Positions 1 to 5,699 of a stretch of 7,966 nucleotides of DNA are shown piece by piece (the stretch's first letter is position 1; each line of letters starts with the position of its first letter). The translations under genes and the position numbers were made by a program. Under the pieces are notes generated by a model. The model saw only the letters and a program-made list of their open reading frames with translations, was not told where the DNA came from and made no database searches. Location of the stretch: the NCBI GenBank assembly GCA_026392135.1, contig JAPLCR010000295.1, positions 9,478-17,443 on the forward strand. Reading direction: 5' to 3'. Origin of the DNA: Armatimonadota bacterium. Its GTDB lineage: Bacteria; Armatimonadota; Chthonomonadetes; Chthonomonadales; Chthonomonadaceae.

Positions 1-188
1 TGGATATAGAAGAGGTTCCCGCCTGTATCCTTGCCCTGAAAATAGATAATATGCACTCCCCCCTTCCCGTCGGCAACGGCTTGCGGCTGGATAGCTCCCG
101 TTGGAAGATGCCAGCGCGTGACCTGCGACACAGAGCGGGTAGGTAAGCAGAGTAGGAGTAAAAGTGTGGCGCATAGGGTGTACTTCAT
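1..188 (-). CDS. Secreted sialidase-like (BNR/neuraminidase-fold) protein, 5' part only
   Basis: Only the first 62 codons are inside the window; the gene runs off the left edge. It starts at the ATG at 188 on the minus strand. Residues 1-22 form a signal peptide: MKYTLC, a Leu-rich core, then a polar stretch ending RSVSQ. The mature start contains WHLPTGAIQPQAVADGKGG followed by VHIIYF and GNLFYI. This IQPQ...D-GGVH-IYF...G-LFY pattern is common at the first blade of secreted sialidase-like beta-propeller proteins, which act on or bind glycans outside the cytoplasm. The fold assignment is inference from a short stretch; the reading frame and export signal are visible directly. The ribosome-binding site is weak (AGGAT about 13 nt upstream). 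The gene is divergent from the FecR gene, with 163 bases between the two starts. Confidence 0.6.
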   Translation of the reverse strand, partial: MKYTLCATLLLLLCLPTRSVSQVTRWHLPTGAIQPQAVADGKGGVHIIYFQGKDTGGNLFYI

Positions 189-215
189 AGGTTTTTTTCG
201 TATCCTAATGGTTGG

Positions 216-221
216 AGTATA
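216..221 (-). promoter_or_regulatory. Possible -10 box for the leftmost gene
   Basis: TATACT on the minus strand lies about 28 bases upstream of the ATG at 188. No good -35 hexamer sits 16-18 bases further upstream, so this is tentative. The rest of the 189-351 gap is AT-rich with T-runs, and I could not fix a promoter for the rightward FecR gene in it. Confidence 0.3.
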
Positions 222-337
222 GTATCTCTAGTGTACCCATATTTTTTTATTAAGAAATGCGTCACACTATTAAGGTGATACCGTAGTTAGAAAATAGAGA
301 TTTAGGTATTCAACCCGCGCCCCAATCCAAAGAACGC

Positions 338-343
338 GGAGGG
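338..343 (+). promoter_or_regulatory. Strong ribosome-binding site for the FecR gene
   Basis: GGAGGG lies 8 bases before the ATG at 352. It fixes 352 as the real start, in the frame that encodes the signal peptide. The longer downstream frame that opens at 414 has no such site, which supports the view that the two frames are one broken gene. Confidence 0.75.
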
Positions 344-351
344 CTAACAAA

Positions 352-2654
352 ATGAAACGAACATTCAAATCTGCATCTATCTGGCTTTCAGGGTTATTTA
401 CTCTGACCTGCTTATGCGCTCTCTCTCTTTCGCCTGTCTACGCGCAAAACGACGACGGTTTTGCGGTGAGCGAAGACGATACGACCTCCCAACGCTTTTC
501 GCTGAGGACGATACGACCCTTCAACGCCCTGCGCGAAGAGAACAGGCTTCTTCAAAAGACACTGAAGCCCCTGTTCGGATGGCGCGAATACGCCATTTGA
601 GCGGAAGTGTGCGATGGCGCGTCTCCGCCGATGCCGAGTGGTCTTCCGCCTCCTTGAACCTCCCTGTACGACAGGGAGCGCAGATATGGATTGAGCGGAA
701 GGGACGCGCCGAACTACAGTTTGACGATGGAAGCGTTTTGCGCCTTGGAAGCAGTGCCTTAGCGACGCTTCAGGTGATGTATAGCGATGCGGAGGGGACT
801 TTCACGGAGATAAAACTTCAAGAGGGGCTTGCGTCGTTGCATTTGCGACATAACAAAGCACTCTACCAGATAGACACTCCTTTCGCTTCACTGAAAGCCA
901 AAGGACCCGCGAAGATACGAATCGGTGTCAACAACTCTGTAGAGTTCGCTGTGCGTGATGGAGAAGCCACTGTTGAGGGAGGACACGGGAGTGCCATTGT
1001 TAAGTCGGGCGACTTCTTGCGCCTCACCAGTGCGACATCCAATTACAAGCTCTACTCTACTCCTCAAAAGGATAGCTGGGACTACTGGAACGACGATAGA
1101 GACCGTGAAATGGATGACGAAGGTCTGCCATCAAGAAAGTATGTTCCCGCCAATGTGTCGTATATGTCCACCGAACTCGACCAGTATGGATCATGGGAGT
1201 CAGACTCCACGTATGGGCAGGTATGGTGCCCTCGTGTGGGCAGTAGTTGGAGACCCTATGTAGACGGTCAGTGGGTATGGGTAGAGCCTTTCGGTTGGAC
1301 ATGGGTATCTAATGAGCCTTGGGGCTGGACACCCTACCACTACGGTACATGGGTACACCGTCAGTATGGTTGGGGGTGGGTTCCCGGAGCGCGTTATCAG
1401 GCTTGGTGTCCTGCGCCCGTTCACTTCTGCCACTACCGCGACAACGTAGTATGGGTTCCCATTGATCCCTCCGAAATTGTCTACTTGTCGCCATCACCGT
1501 ACTGCCGAAGAATGCACGACTACTTCTCGATAACGTTGGCAGTAGCCTATTCACGAGACCGAGATCACTGTGTGGCACGACCCTACAACTCGACCTACAA
1601 CAACTATGTAACGAATAACTTTGGTGGAAGTAGCCCGCGTGTTGGAGACTATGCGGCAGATAAGTTGAACAACTACACACCACGTAATATGCGAAATGGT
1701 GCGGTGTCTATAGCAGAGAGAGATTTTGGAAACAGAAACACACATAACCCTTTCTCTCACGACCAGCTAAACGGTGGAAATCTACAGTATTACAACCCAG
1801 CACGGACTGCGGGGAAGGTTGTAGCAGGACCTAGTCATATTCAGCCTACCGCGCAGTCAGTTACTTCGATGAAAGTGTTGGAGCGTACCGTCAAACCTCG
1901 TGAAGAGACTGCAGTGCGCCCTGTCTATCGCACTGCCCTTCCTAGCCGTGTTGAAACTAGCCTGCCAACTCAGACTAGAGAGCGTTTCAAAGCGGAAGAC
2001 CGAAAAGCCGCTACACAGAACGCGGCTATTACGCCTAGCCCTCGTGTAGAGCATGACCGCACTCCTGCGTTGGGACGACCTGTAGAGCGTGACCGCACTC
2101 CTGCATTAGGGCGACCCACTGAGCGCACAACGCAACGCGACACTACTCCGGATAGGAATACAGATAGTGCCGCAGACATCGCCCGACGTGCCCGTGAATC
2201 GGTGGGGCGTACTCAACCGACCACGGATACCCCGCGACGCACTGAGGTACGGAGTGAAGCTCCTCGACGAGATGAGCCTCGTAGAGAGTCTCCTAACACG
2301 CGAGATGGCGAGCGGAAACGTACTGAGCCAACAGTACCCAGCCGCGAAGAGCCTGTACGTCGTGAAGAACCGAAGCGAGAACAGCCTCGCCCCGTAGAGC
2401 GAGAGGCTCCTCCTGCTCGGCGTACTGAGCAGCCTCGTCCTGTAGAACGACAAGAGCAGCCTCGCCCTGTAGAGCGTCGCCAAGAGGCTCCGCCTCCGCA
2501 ACGACAAGAGCAGCCTCGCCCTGTAGAGCGTCGCCAAGAGGCTCCGCCTCCGCAACGACAAGAGCAACCTCGCCCTGTAGAGCGTCGCCAAGAGGCTCCG
2601 CCTCCGCAACGACAAGACCCACCTCGCAGAGATCGTGAGCGAGGTAGACCCTAG
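352..2654 (+). CDS. Secreted FecR-domain / DUF6600-like protein with an apparent -1 frameshift
   Basis: Two overlapping frames form one gene. Frame A (352-600) has the strong ribosome-binding site and a signal peptide (residues 1-31, cleavage after SPVYA). Frame B (open from before 414 to 2654) carries the rest. One added base near 496-499 joins them into about 767 residues. Frame B encodes a FecR-type beta domain at about 582-1028 (LSGSVRWR, FDDGSVLRLG, FAVRDGEATV). A Trp/Tyr-rich segment follows at about 1155-1470 (WVWVEPFGWTWVS, EPWGWTPYHYGTWV), as in DUF6600. The tail from about 1900 is rich in Arg, Pro, Gln and Glu, with tandem repeats. FecR domains here are probably envelope or extracellular modules rather than sigma-factor partners, since no sigma or TonB gene is nearby; the role is unknown. 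If the shift is real, translation could restart at the ATG at 579, giving a product without a signal peptide. A sequencing or assembly error is equally possible. Confidence 0.75.
496..499 (+). other. Likely frameshift position (TTTT run) in the FecR gene
   Basis: A near-repeat flanks this run: bases 472-495 and 504-527 share the core GACGATACGACC and the end CAACGC. Both copies encode EDDTT-QR, but the first does so in the signal-peptide frame and the second in the FecR-domain frame. The copies are offset by 32 bases, one short of 33 (11 codons). One base has therefore been lost between them, most simply from the TTTT run. Confidence 0.65.
2046..2117 (+). repeat. Two 36-bp tandem repeats inside the FecR gene tail
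   Basis: Two adjacent 36-base units (2046-2081 and 2082-2117) encode VEHDRTPALGRP and VERDRTPALGRP. They differ at a few positions and sit in the Arg/Pro-rich tail. The reading frame is kept, as expected for a flexible, low-complexity extension that grows by slippage. Confidence 0.8.
2451..2612 (+). repeat. Three 54-bp tandem repeats at the FecR gene 3' end
   Basis: Three exact-length 54-base units start at 2451, 2505 and 2559, each encoding QEQPRPVERRQEAPPPQR. The first two are identical, and the third differs only at 2567 (A for G). A partial fourth begins at 2613 and diverges. A shorter degenerate relative of the unit (EQPRPVER) lies just upstream. Near-identity at the DNA level points to recent duplication rather than selection on the peptide alone. 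Confidence 0.9.
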
Positions 2655-2664
2655 CTAGACCAAC

Positions 2665-2710
2665 GATTAGTCGCCTTCTCCAAACCTCTGGAGAAGGCGA
2701 CTAATCTTTT
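2665..2710 (+). terminator. Intrinsic terminator after the FecR gene
   Basis: A perfect 17-bp inverted repeat (2665-2681 with 2690-2706) encloses an 8-base loop, and TTTT follows on the plus strand. It starts 10 bases after the FecR stop codon. It also lies just beyond the end of the convergent HNH gene (stop at 2728) and may stop transcripts from both sides, though the minus strand lacks a T run. Confidence 0.88.
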
Positions 2711-2727
2711 GGGGGGTACAACTCCTC

Positions 2728-3258
2728 CTAACCTGCAATGTCAAGAAAGATAGGTAGGTAGTCGCGCCAAACCTCATTCTTACGCCCTGAGAGGTATTTG
2801 GTAATGCTGATATAGGGTGTATAGCGTGGGCGGCGCGGACTCCTCATGAGTTTCATACCCGACTGGTGGAGGGGCTTATCACTCTTCTTACCGTTACATC
2901 GCTTACAACAGCAGACAAGGTTCTCCCACGTCTCCACCCCTCCCATTTTGCGGGGGATAACGTGGTCGATGGTCATCTCTTTGGTGATAACGCCACAGTA
3001 CTGGCAGGTGTAGTTGTCACGCGCAAAGATAGTACGGCGTGTAAGTTTGAGTTCTGGTAACGGTCTTCTAATCGCCTTTCGCAGCTTGACGACTGCCGGT
3101 ACGATGGCTTCGCCATAGAGAGTTTTTGCTCCCTCTGTTTCGTATTCGTGCAAAATATCCGCTTTGCCTAAGTAGACAAGCACAATGGCACGCTTTGCCG
3201 GACATACGTTAAGTGGCTCGTAATCGCTATTGAGTACTAATACCTCCTGATTTATCAC
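2728..3258 (-). CDS. HNH endonuclease
   Basis: A 176-residue protein of the stand-alone bacterial HNH family whose members begin with a VLVLN-DYEPLNV motif. That motif is seen here at residues 6-18, followed by AKRAIVLVYLGKAD (21-34). The nuclease core has the zinc pair CQYC (85-88) and a second pair at C118/C121. The catalytic region is TIDHVIPRKMGG (96-107), with H99 as the general base, then ENL (N113) and CNGKKSDKP (121-129). It should bind a divalent metal and cleave DNA; the biological target of this family is not known. The GTG at 3258 was chosen because the conserved N-terminus starts there and AAAGGGG lies about 10 nt upstream. An upstream in-frame start at 3534 would add 92 His/Arg-rich residues with no family resemblance. 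The transcript is preceded by an unusually long leader. Confidence 0.87.
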   Translation of the reverse strand: MINQEVLVLNSDYEPLNVCPAKRAIVLVYLGKADILHEYETEGAKTLYGEAIVPAVVKLRKAIRRPLPELKLTRRTIFARDNYTCQYCGVITKEMTIDHVIPRKMGGVETWENLVCCCKRCNGKKSDKPLHQSGMKLMRSPRRPRYTPYISITKYLSGRKNEVWRDYLPIFLDIAG

Positions 3259-3533
3259 GCCGTAAAATCCCCTTTCTGTAAGATGCTGACATGGGGGAAA
3301 ACTCCCCCTAAAACAAAACCCCGCCCTATGCCGACGGCACAGAGCATGGTGCAGGTGGTAATGCTGGTGGTAATGTGCTTTTAGGCGGCGTTTCCATCGC
3401 ATTTGCGACTCAGTTCCGTGCGTGACATAAGATACGAGCCGTTCATGTGAACGGTATCCTCTCTGCCCCGAATGGCTACTTAGTTGTCGTTCGACCTGCA
3501 TAGACTGTTCCTGTTGGTGAAAATGGCAACTCA
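3259..3533 (-). promoter_or_regulatory. Long structured 5' leader of the HNH gene; possible cis-regulatory or small RNA
   Basis: About 275 nt separate the predicted transcription start (near 3533) from the GTG at 3258. On the minus strand the leader can form several hairpins. One covers 3431-3458 (GATAC/GTATC outer stem, CGTTC/GAACG inner stem). Next comes a small TCGC/GCGA stem. The hairpin at 3323-3345 has ten pairs including two G-U and is followed by GGGG then TTTTGTTTT. The last is GGGGGA/TCCCCC at 3293-3308. A terminator-like element before the ribosome-binding site resembles attenuator or riboswitch layouts, or the end of a separate RNA of about 220 nt. I compared it by eye with common riboswitch cores (TPP, FMN, cobalamin, SAM-I, glycine, T-box) and matched none. 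The open frame through this stretch has no protein-like features. Confidence 0.45.
3310..3345 (-). terminator. Terminator-like hairpin inside the HNH leader
   Basis: On the minus strand GCTCTGTGCC pairs with GGCATAGGGC around a 3-base loop. All ten positions pair, two of them as G-U. The 3' side is followed by GGGG and then TTTTGTTTT. The GGGG between stem and T run makes it weaker than a classic terminator. Its place upstream of the HNH ribosome-binding site is what makes it notable. Confidence 0.35.
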
Positions 3534-3539
3534 CACCAG

Positions 3540-3568
3540 ATTATACAACATTGTAAATTTTTCGTCAA
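3540..3568 (-). promoter_or_regulatory. Strong sigma-70-type promoter for the HNH leader and gene
   Basis: On the minus strand TTGACG (3563-3568) is followed by a 17-base spacer and a perfect TATAAT (3540-3545). The expected start is near 3533. This shows that the whole 3259-3533 stretch is likely transcribed. Confidence 0.8.
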
Positions 3569-3584
3569 GAATCAAAAAAGAGGA

Positions 3585-3627
3585 GTAAAAGAGGCTACGG
3601 AAGGGGTAAAGGCAGGTGAAGTAGAAT
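3585..3627 (+). promoter_or_regulatory. NtcA-like site and -10 box upstream of the P-II gene
   Basis: GTA-N8-TAC at 3585-3598 is followed after 23 bases by TAGAAT (3622-3627). This matches the layout of NtcA-activated promoters in cyanobacteria (GTAN8TAC, about 22 bases, TAN3T). The -10 is 28 bases before the ATG at 3656, leaving a short leader. The pattern is seen directly; that an NtcA-like CRP-family regulator acts here is inference. Confidence 0.4.
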
Positions 3628-3655
3628 TTCAAGCTGTATTCAAGGAGTAGTGACT

Positions 3656-3994
3656 ATGAAACGCGTGGAGGCGATAATTCGCCCTATGAAACTGGATGAG
3701 GTTAAAATTGCGCTAGGAGAGATCGGTGTGACGGGAATTTCGGTACAAGATGTACGCGGAACGGGTAGGCAGGGTGGGCAGCGCGAGTTGTTTCGAGGCG
3801 CAGACTATCTGATTGATCTGCCGCTCAAAGTGAAACTGGAGATTGTTGCACGCGATGAGGATATTGATGAGATAGTGGAGACTATTTTGCGACACGCTCG
3901 AACAGGAGAGACTGGCGATGGTAAGATATTCATCCTCCCTATGGCGGATGCAGTTCGTATTCGTACTGCTGAGAGTGGAGAAGATGTGTTATAG
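3656..3994 (+). CDS. glnB: P-II family nitrogen regulatory protein (GlnB/GlnK type)
   Basis: The protein has 112 residues, the same length as E. coli GlnB, and aligns without gaps. It should form a trimer that binds ATP/ADP and 2-oxoglutarate and reports nitrogen and energy status to partner proteins in the cytoplasm. Visible marks are the N-terminal MKRVEAIIRPMKLDEVKIAL and the T-loop GTGRQGGQRELFRGADY. Q39 and K58 (2-oxoglutarate contacts), TGDGK at 86-90 and RIR at 101-103 (nucleotide and phosphate contacts) are also kept. Tyr51, the uridylylation site in proteobacteria, is kept; residue 46 is Phe rather than Tyr, and the cyanobacterial phospho-Ser49 is Ala. The ATG at 3656 is chosen over the GTG at 3650 because AAGGAG at 3641-3646 is 9 nt from the ATG but only 3 from the GTG. 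No amtB or glnA lies beside it, so GlnB versus GlnK cannot be decided. Confidence 0.93.
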   Translation: MKRVEAIIRPMKLDEVKIALGEIGVTGISVQDVRGTGRQGGQRELFRGADYLIDLPLKVKLEIVARDEDIDEIVETILRHARTGETGDGKIFILPMADAVRIRTAESGEDVL

Positions 3995-4001
3995 CAAACG
4001 G

Positions 4002-4865
4002 TTAGCGGTACCGTGCGCTACGTGCCTTCAATGGCTCCAGCAAACTGTTTGGTGCAGGGTATTTGCCCTCAACGTGCCCTAGATACACATGGGGTTTTAC
4101 GGTAGCACCATGAAAATCGCTTCCCCCAGAGGTGAGGATGCCCCAACGCTCTGCTAGAGCGAGATACCGTGAGCTATCGGAGGCAGAGTGAAGATTGTAG
4201 CGGGCTTCAATACCGTCTAACCCCATATCTATGAGTTCTCGGATCTTCGTTTCTGTCTCTGCCTCATTACGCTTGAGGTTATTGGGGTGGGCGAGTACCG
4301 CGACACCGCCCGCTGAGTGGATAAGCTCGATACACTCTTTTGGTGAGAGGCGGGCTCTGTCGACATAGAAGGTTCCGCCTTGGGTGAGATGCTTATCGAA
4401 GGCTTCCTGCATGGTTGAGATAAAGCCTTTTGCGAGCAGTACCTTCGCAAAATGGGGGCGTGCTATGACCTCTCCACCCGCCTCTGCCTCTACTTCTGCC
4501 AGCGTAATACTTACTCCATAAGCTTGCATCTTCGCGAGTATTTTCTCATTTCGGAGGTTCCGGTTGTGTATAACGTCGTGGAGTCTACTTCGCATTACCT
4601 CTGAGCTTGGGTCAATAAATAGCCCCAGTATATGGCACTGTCCGAAATCAATCTCCGCACTCAACTCTATTCCTGGCACGACTTCAACTCCTGCCGCCTT
4701 GCCTGCCTGTATCGCTTCAGAAAGCCCCTCCATTGTATCGTGGTCAGTGACCGCAAGCGTAGTGAGACCTACTGCCTTTGCGTGCGCGATAAGTTGAGTG
4801 GGGGAGTGGTCGCCATCTGAGGCAGTGGTGTGGCTATGAAGGTCGATGCTACGCTCTAGGTTCAT
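4002..4865 (-). CDS. PHP-domain phosphoesterase, YciV/RNase AM-like
   Basis: A 287-residue member of the polymerase-and-histidinol-phosphatase superfamily with all the metal-binding motifs: DLHSHT (8-13), TDHDT (40-44), GIELSA (65-70), H78, RPHFA (136-140), AHP (192-194) and GSDFHG (248-253). The order and the GLDGIEARYN segment (216-224) match the YciV/RNase AM group. Those enzymes remove phosphate from 3',5'-nucleoside bisphosphates and trim RNA 5' ends with a trinuclear metal centre; a cytoplasmic hydrolase is expected. The exact substrate is inferred from family membership. The gene converges on the P-II gene with only 7 bases between the stop codons and no convincing terminator between them; a 5-bp ACGGT/ACCGT repeat at 3998-4014 is too weak. 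The ribosome-binding site is poor (AAGAG 7 nt upstream). It lies downstream of cysC in the same direction, separated by a hairpin. Confidence 0.85.
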   Translation of the reverse strand: MNLERSIDLHSHTTASDGDHSPTQLIAHAKAVGLTTLAVTDHDTMEGLSEAIQAGKAAGVEVVPGIELSAEIDFGQCHILGLFIDPSSEVMRSRLHDVIHNRNLRNEKILAKMQAYGVSITLAEVEAEAGGEVIARPHFAKVLLAKGFISTMQEAFDKHLTQGGTFYVDRARLSPKECIELIHSAGGVAVLAHPNNLKRNEAETETKIRELIDMGLDGIEARYNLHSASDSSRYLALAERWGILTSGGSDFHGATVKPHVYLGHVEGKYPAPNSLLEPLKARSARYR

Positions 4866-4884
4866 CTCTATACTCTTACCTAAA

Positions 4885-4918
4885 TGAAATGCCTCTCCTC
4901 AGAATTACAAGGAGAGGC
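4885..4918 (-). terminator. Hairpin between cysC and the PHP gene, probable terminator
   Basis: A 9-bp inverted repeat (4891-4899 with 4910-4918) has a 10-base loop. On the minus strand, the direction of cysC, it is followed by ATTTCATTT. On the plus strand it is followed by GTTTT. It sits about 24 bases after the cysC stop and probably ends that transcript; it may work in both directions. Confidence 0.6.
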
Positions 4919-4941
4919 GTTTTAGCAGATAGCGCAGACAG

Positions 4942-5505
4942 CTATGCGCCTACGTCAATAAGGCTATTTCCCGCAAGGTAGTTCAGTATCTTGTCGGCAG
5001 ATTCCTTGATGGATTCGGTAGAGGTATGCACCTCCACTTCAGGATTCAGAGGAGGCTCATACGGGTCGGATACGCCTGTGAAGTTCTTTATCTCGCCCGC
5101 AAGGGCTTTTTTGTACAGACCTTTTACATCACGCTCCACCACGGCATCGAGGGGGGCGTTCGCGTACACCTCCACAAAAGTGGTGCGTCCTTCTGTGTCT
5201 ATGTCAGTGCGAATCTCATCGCGGATCTCACGAAAAGGAGAGATGGCAGCGGTGATGACGATAACGCCGTTACGCGCTAGAATACGCGCTATCCAACCTA
5301 TGCGGCGAACATTGGTGTCTCTATCCTCTCTGGAGAAGCTCAACCCCTTAGAGAGGTGAGTGCGTATTTCGTCGCCGTCGAGTATTTCAACTTTGTAGCC
5401 GCGAATTCTGAACTCTTCAAGGAGGTGTTCGGAAAGCGTGGATTTACCGGCACCGGAAAGCCCCGTGAACCATAAAACAAACCCTGCATGGGTTCCCATA
5501 TTCAA
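4942..5505 (-). CDS. cysC: Adenylyl-sulfate (APS) kinase
   Basis: The enzyme phosphorylates APS at the 3' position to give PAPS, the activated sulfate used for reduction or for sulfation. The 187-residue product has the family marks in order: Walker A GLSGAGKS (15-22), DGD (43-45), SREDRDTNVRRIG (58-70), AAISPFREIRD (86-96) and KGLYKKALAGEIKNFTGVSD (128-147). Its length suits a stand-alone CysC rather than a CysNC or Sat-CysC fusion, and no sat or cysDN gene is in the window. The start is uncertain. The TTG at 5505 has AAGGGA about 7 nt upstream, while the ATG at 5499 has it 13 nt away; both give the same protein after two residues. The gene is divergent from cysH and shares its promoter region. 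It is probably a single-gene transcript ended by the hairpin at 4891-4918. Confidence 0.95.
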   Translation of the reverse strand: MNMGTHAGFVLWFTGLSGAGKSTLSEHLLEEFRIRGYKVEILDGDEIRTHLSKGLSFSREDRDTNVRRIGWIARILARNGVIVITAAISPFREIRDEIRTDIDTEGRTTFVEVYANAPLDAVVERDVKGLYKKALAGEIKNFTGVSDPYEPPLNPEVEVHTSTESIKESADKILNYLAGNSLIDVGA

Positions 5506-5571
5506 AAGAGTTCCCTTTTCAAAATTTAGTGTTGCCTGTGTATCTCATACCCAGCGGGAACAAATAACCTC

Positions 5572-5601
5572 TTGACAACGTAAGAAATAATATACTATAA
5601 T
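5572..5601 (+). promoter_or_regulatory. Promoter of cysH, consensus sigma-70 type
   Basis: TTGACA (5572-5577), an 18-base spacer and TATAAT (5596-5601) form a full-consensus promoter. The expected start is near 5608, leaving a leader of about 92 nt before the ATG at 5700. Confidence 0.82.
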
Positions 5602-5618
5602 CTGATTAGTTTAGTCAA
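5589..5618 (-). promoter_or_regulatory. Promoter of cysC, interlocked with that of cysH
   Basis: On the minus strand TTGACT (5613-5618) is followed by an 18-base spacer and TATATT (5589-5594). The expected start is near 5582, giving a leader of about 77 nt. The -10 box abuts the cysH -10 box with one base between them. Confidence 0.6.
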
Positions 5619-5699
5619 GTTTTTTGTGCATCGCGTGTTGAAGAGAGGCGCAAAAGTCTCTGCCCTTTCACTAAACGAGCAAGAAAGCACCTTACGGTT
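5608..5699 (+). promoter_or_regulatory. cysH 5' leader with no clear Shine-Dalgarno
   Basis: About 92 nt. It contains a hairpin AGAGA/TCTCT around 5642-5661 and no purine-rich ribosome-binding site in the 15 nt before the ATG; the sequence there is AAGCACCTTACGGTT. I looked for SAM-I and other sulfur-related riboswitch cores and did not see one. Confidence 0.35.

Larger units (their letters stand above)
5571..5619. promoter_or_regulatory. Symmetric divergent cysC-cysH control region
   Basis: CTTGAC at 5571-5576 and its complement GTCAAG at 5614-5619 are centred on base 5595. The AT-rich core around that base (AATATA C TATAAT) holds both -10 boxes. Each promoter's -35 lies just past the other's expected start. 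The two polymerases should therefore exclude each other, and one regulator bound at the centre could control both genes. The symmetry is seen; the regulation is inferred. Confidence 0.55.

Noticed and set aside
2106..2622. Two long minus-strand frames (169 and 109 codons) opposite the FecR tail
   Set aside because: They mirror the 54-bp repeats, giving periodic Arg/Leu- or Glu/Ala-rich text. They have no ribosome-binding site or promoter and lie antisense to a better-supported gene.
3312..3419. Short Gly-rich plus-strand frame (GAGGNAGGNV) in the HNH leader
   Set aside because: It has no start codon or ribosome-binding site, is only about 36 codons long, and is better explained by RNA structure on the other strand.
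3259..3534. N-terminal extension of the HNH protein from the GTG at 3534 (92 extra residues)
   Set aside because: The extension is His/Arg-rich and unlike the family, which starts near VLVLN. The start also coincides with the predicted transcription start, and a better-placed GTG with AAAGGGG upstream exists at 3258.
3998..4014. Terminator between the convergent P-II and PHP genes
   Set aside because: The inverted repeat is only 5 bp and no T run follows on either strand.
4991..5359. 122-codon plus-strand frame opposite cysC
   Set aside because: It is antisense to a clear cysC and is Ser/Arg-rich without motifs.
5620..5699. SAM-type riboswitch before cysH
   Set aside because: GAAGAGAGGCG resembles the start of an S-box by eye, but the rest of the conserved core is missing.
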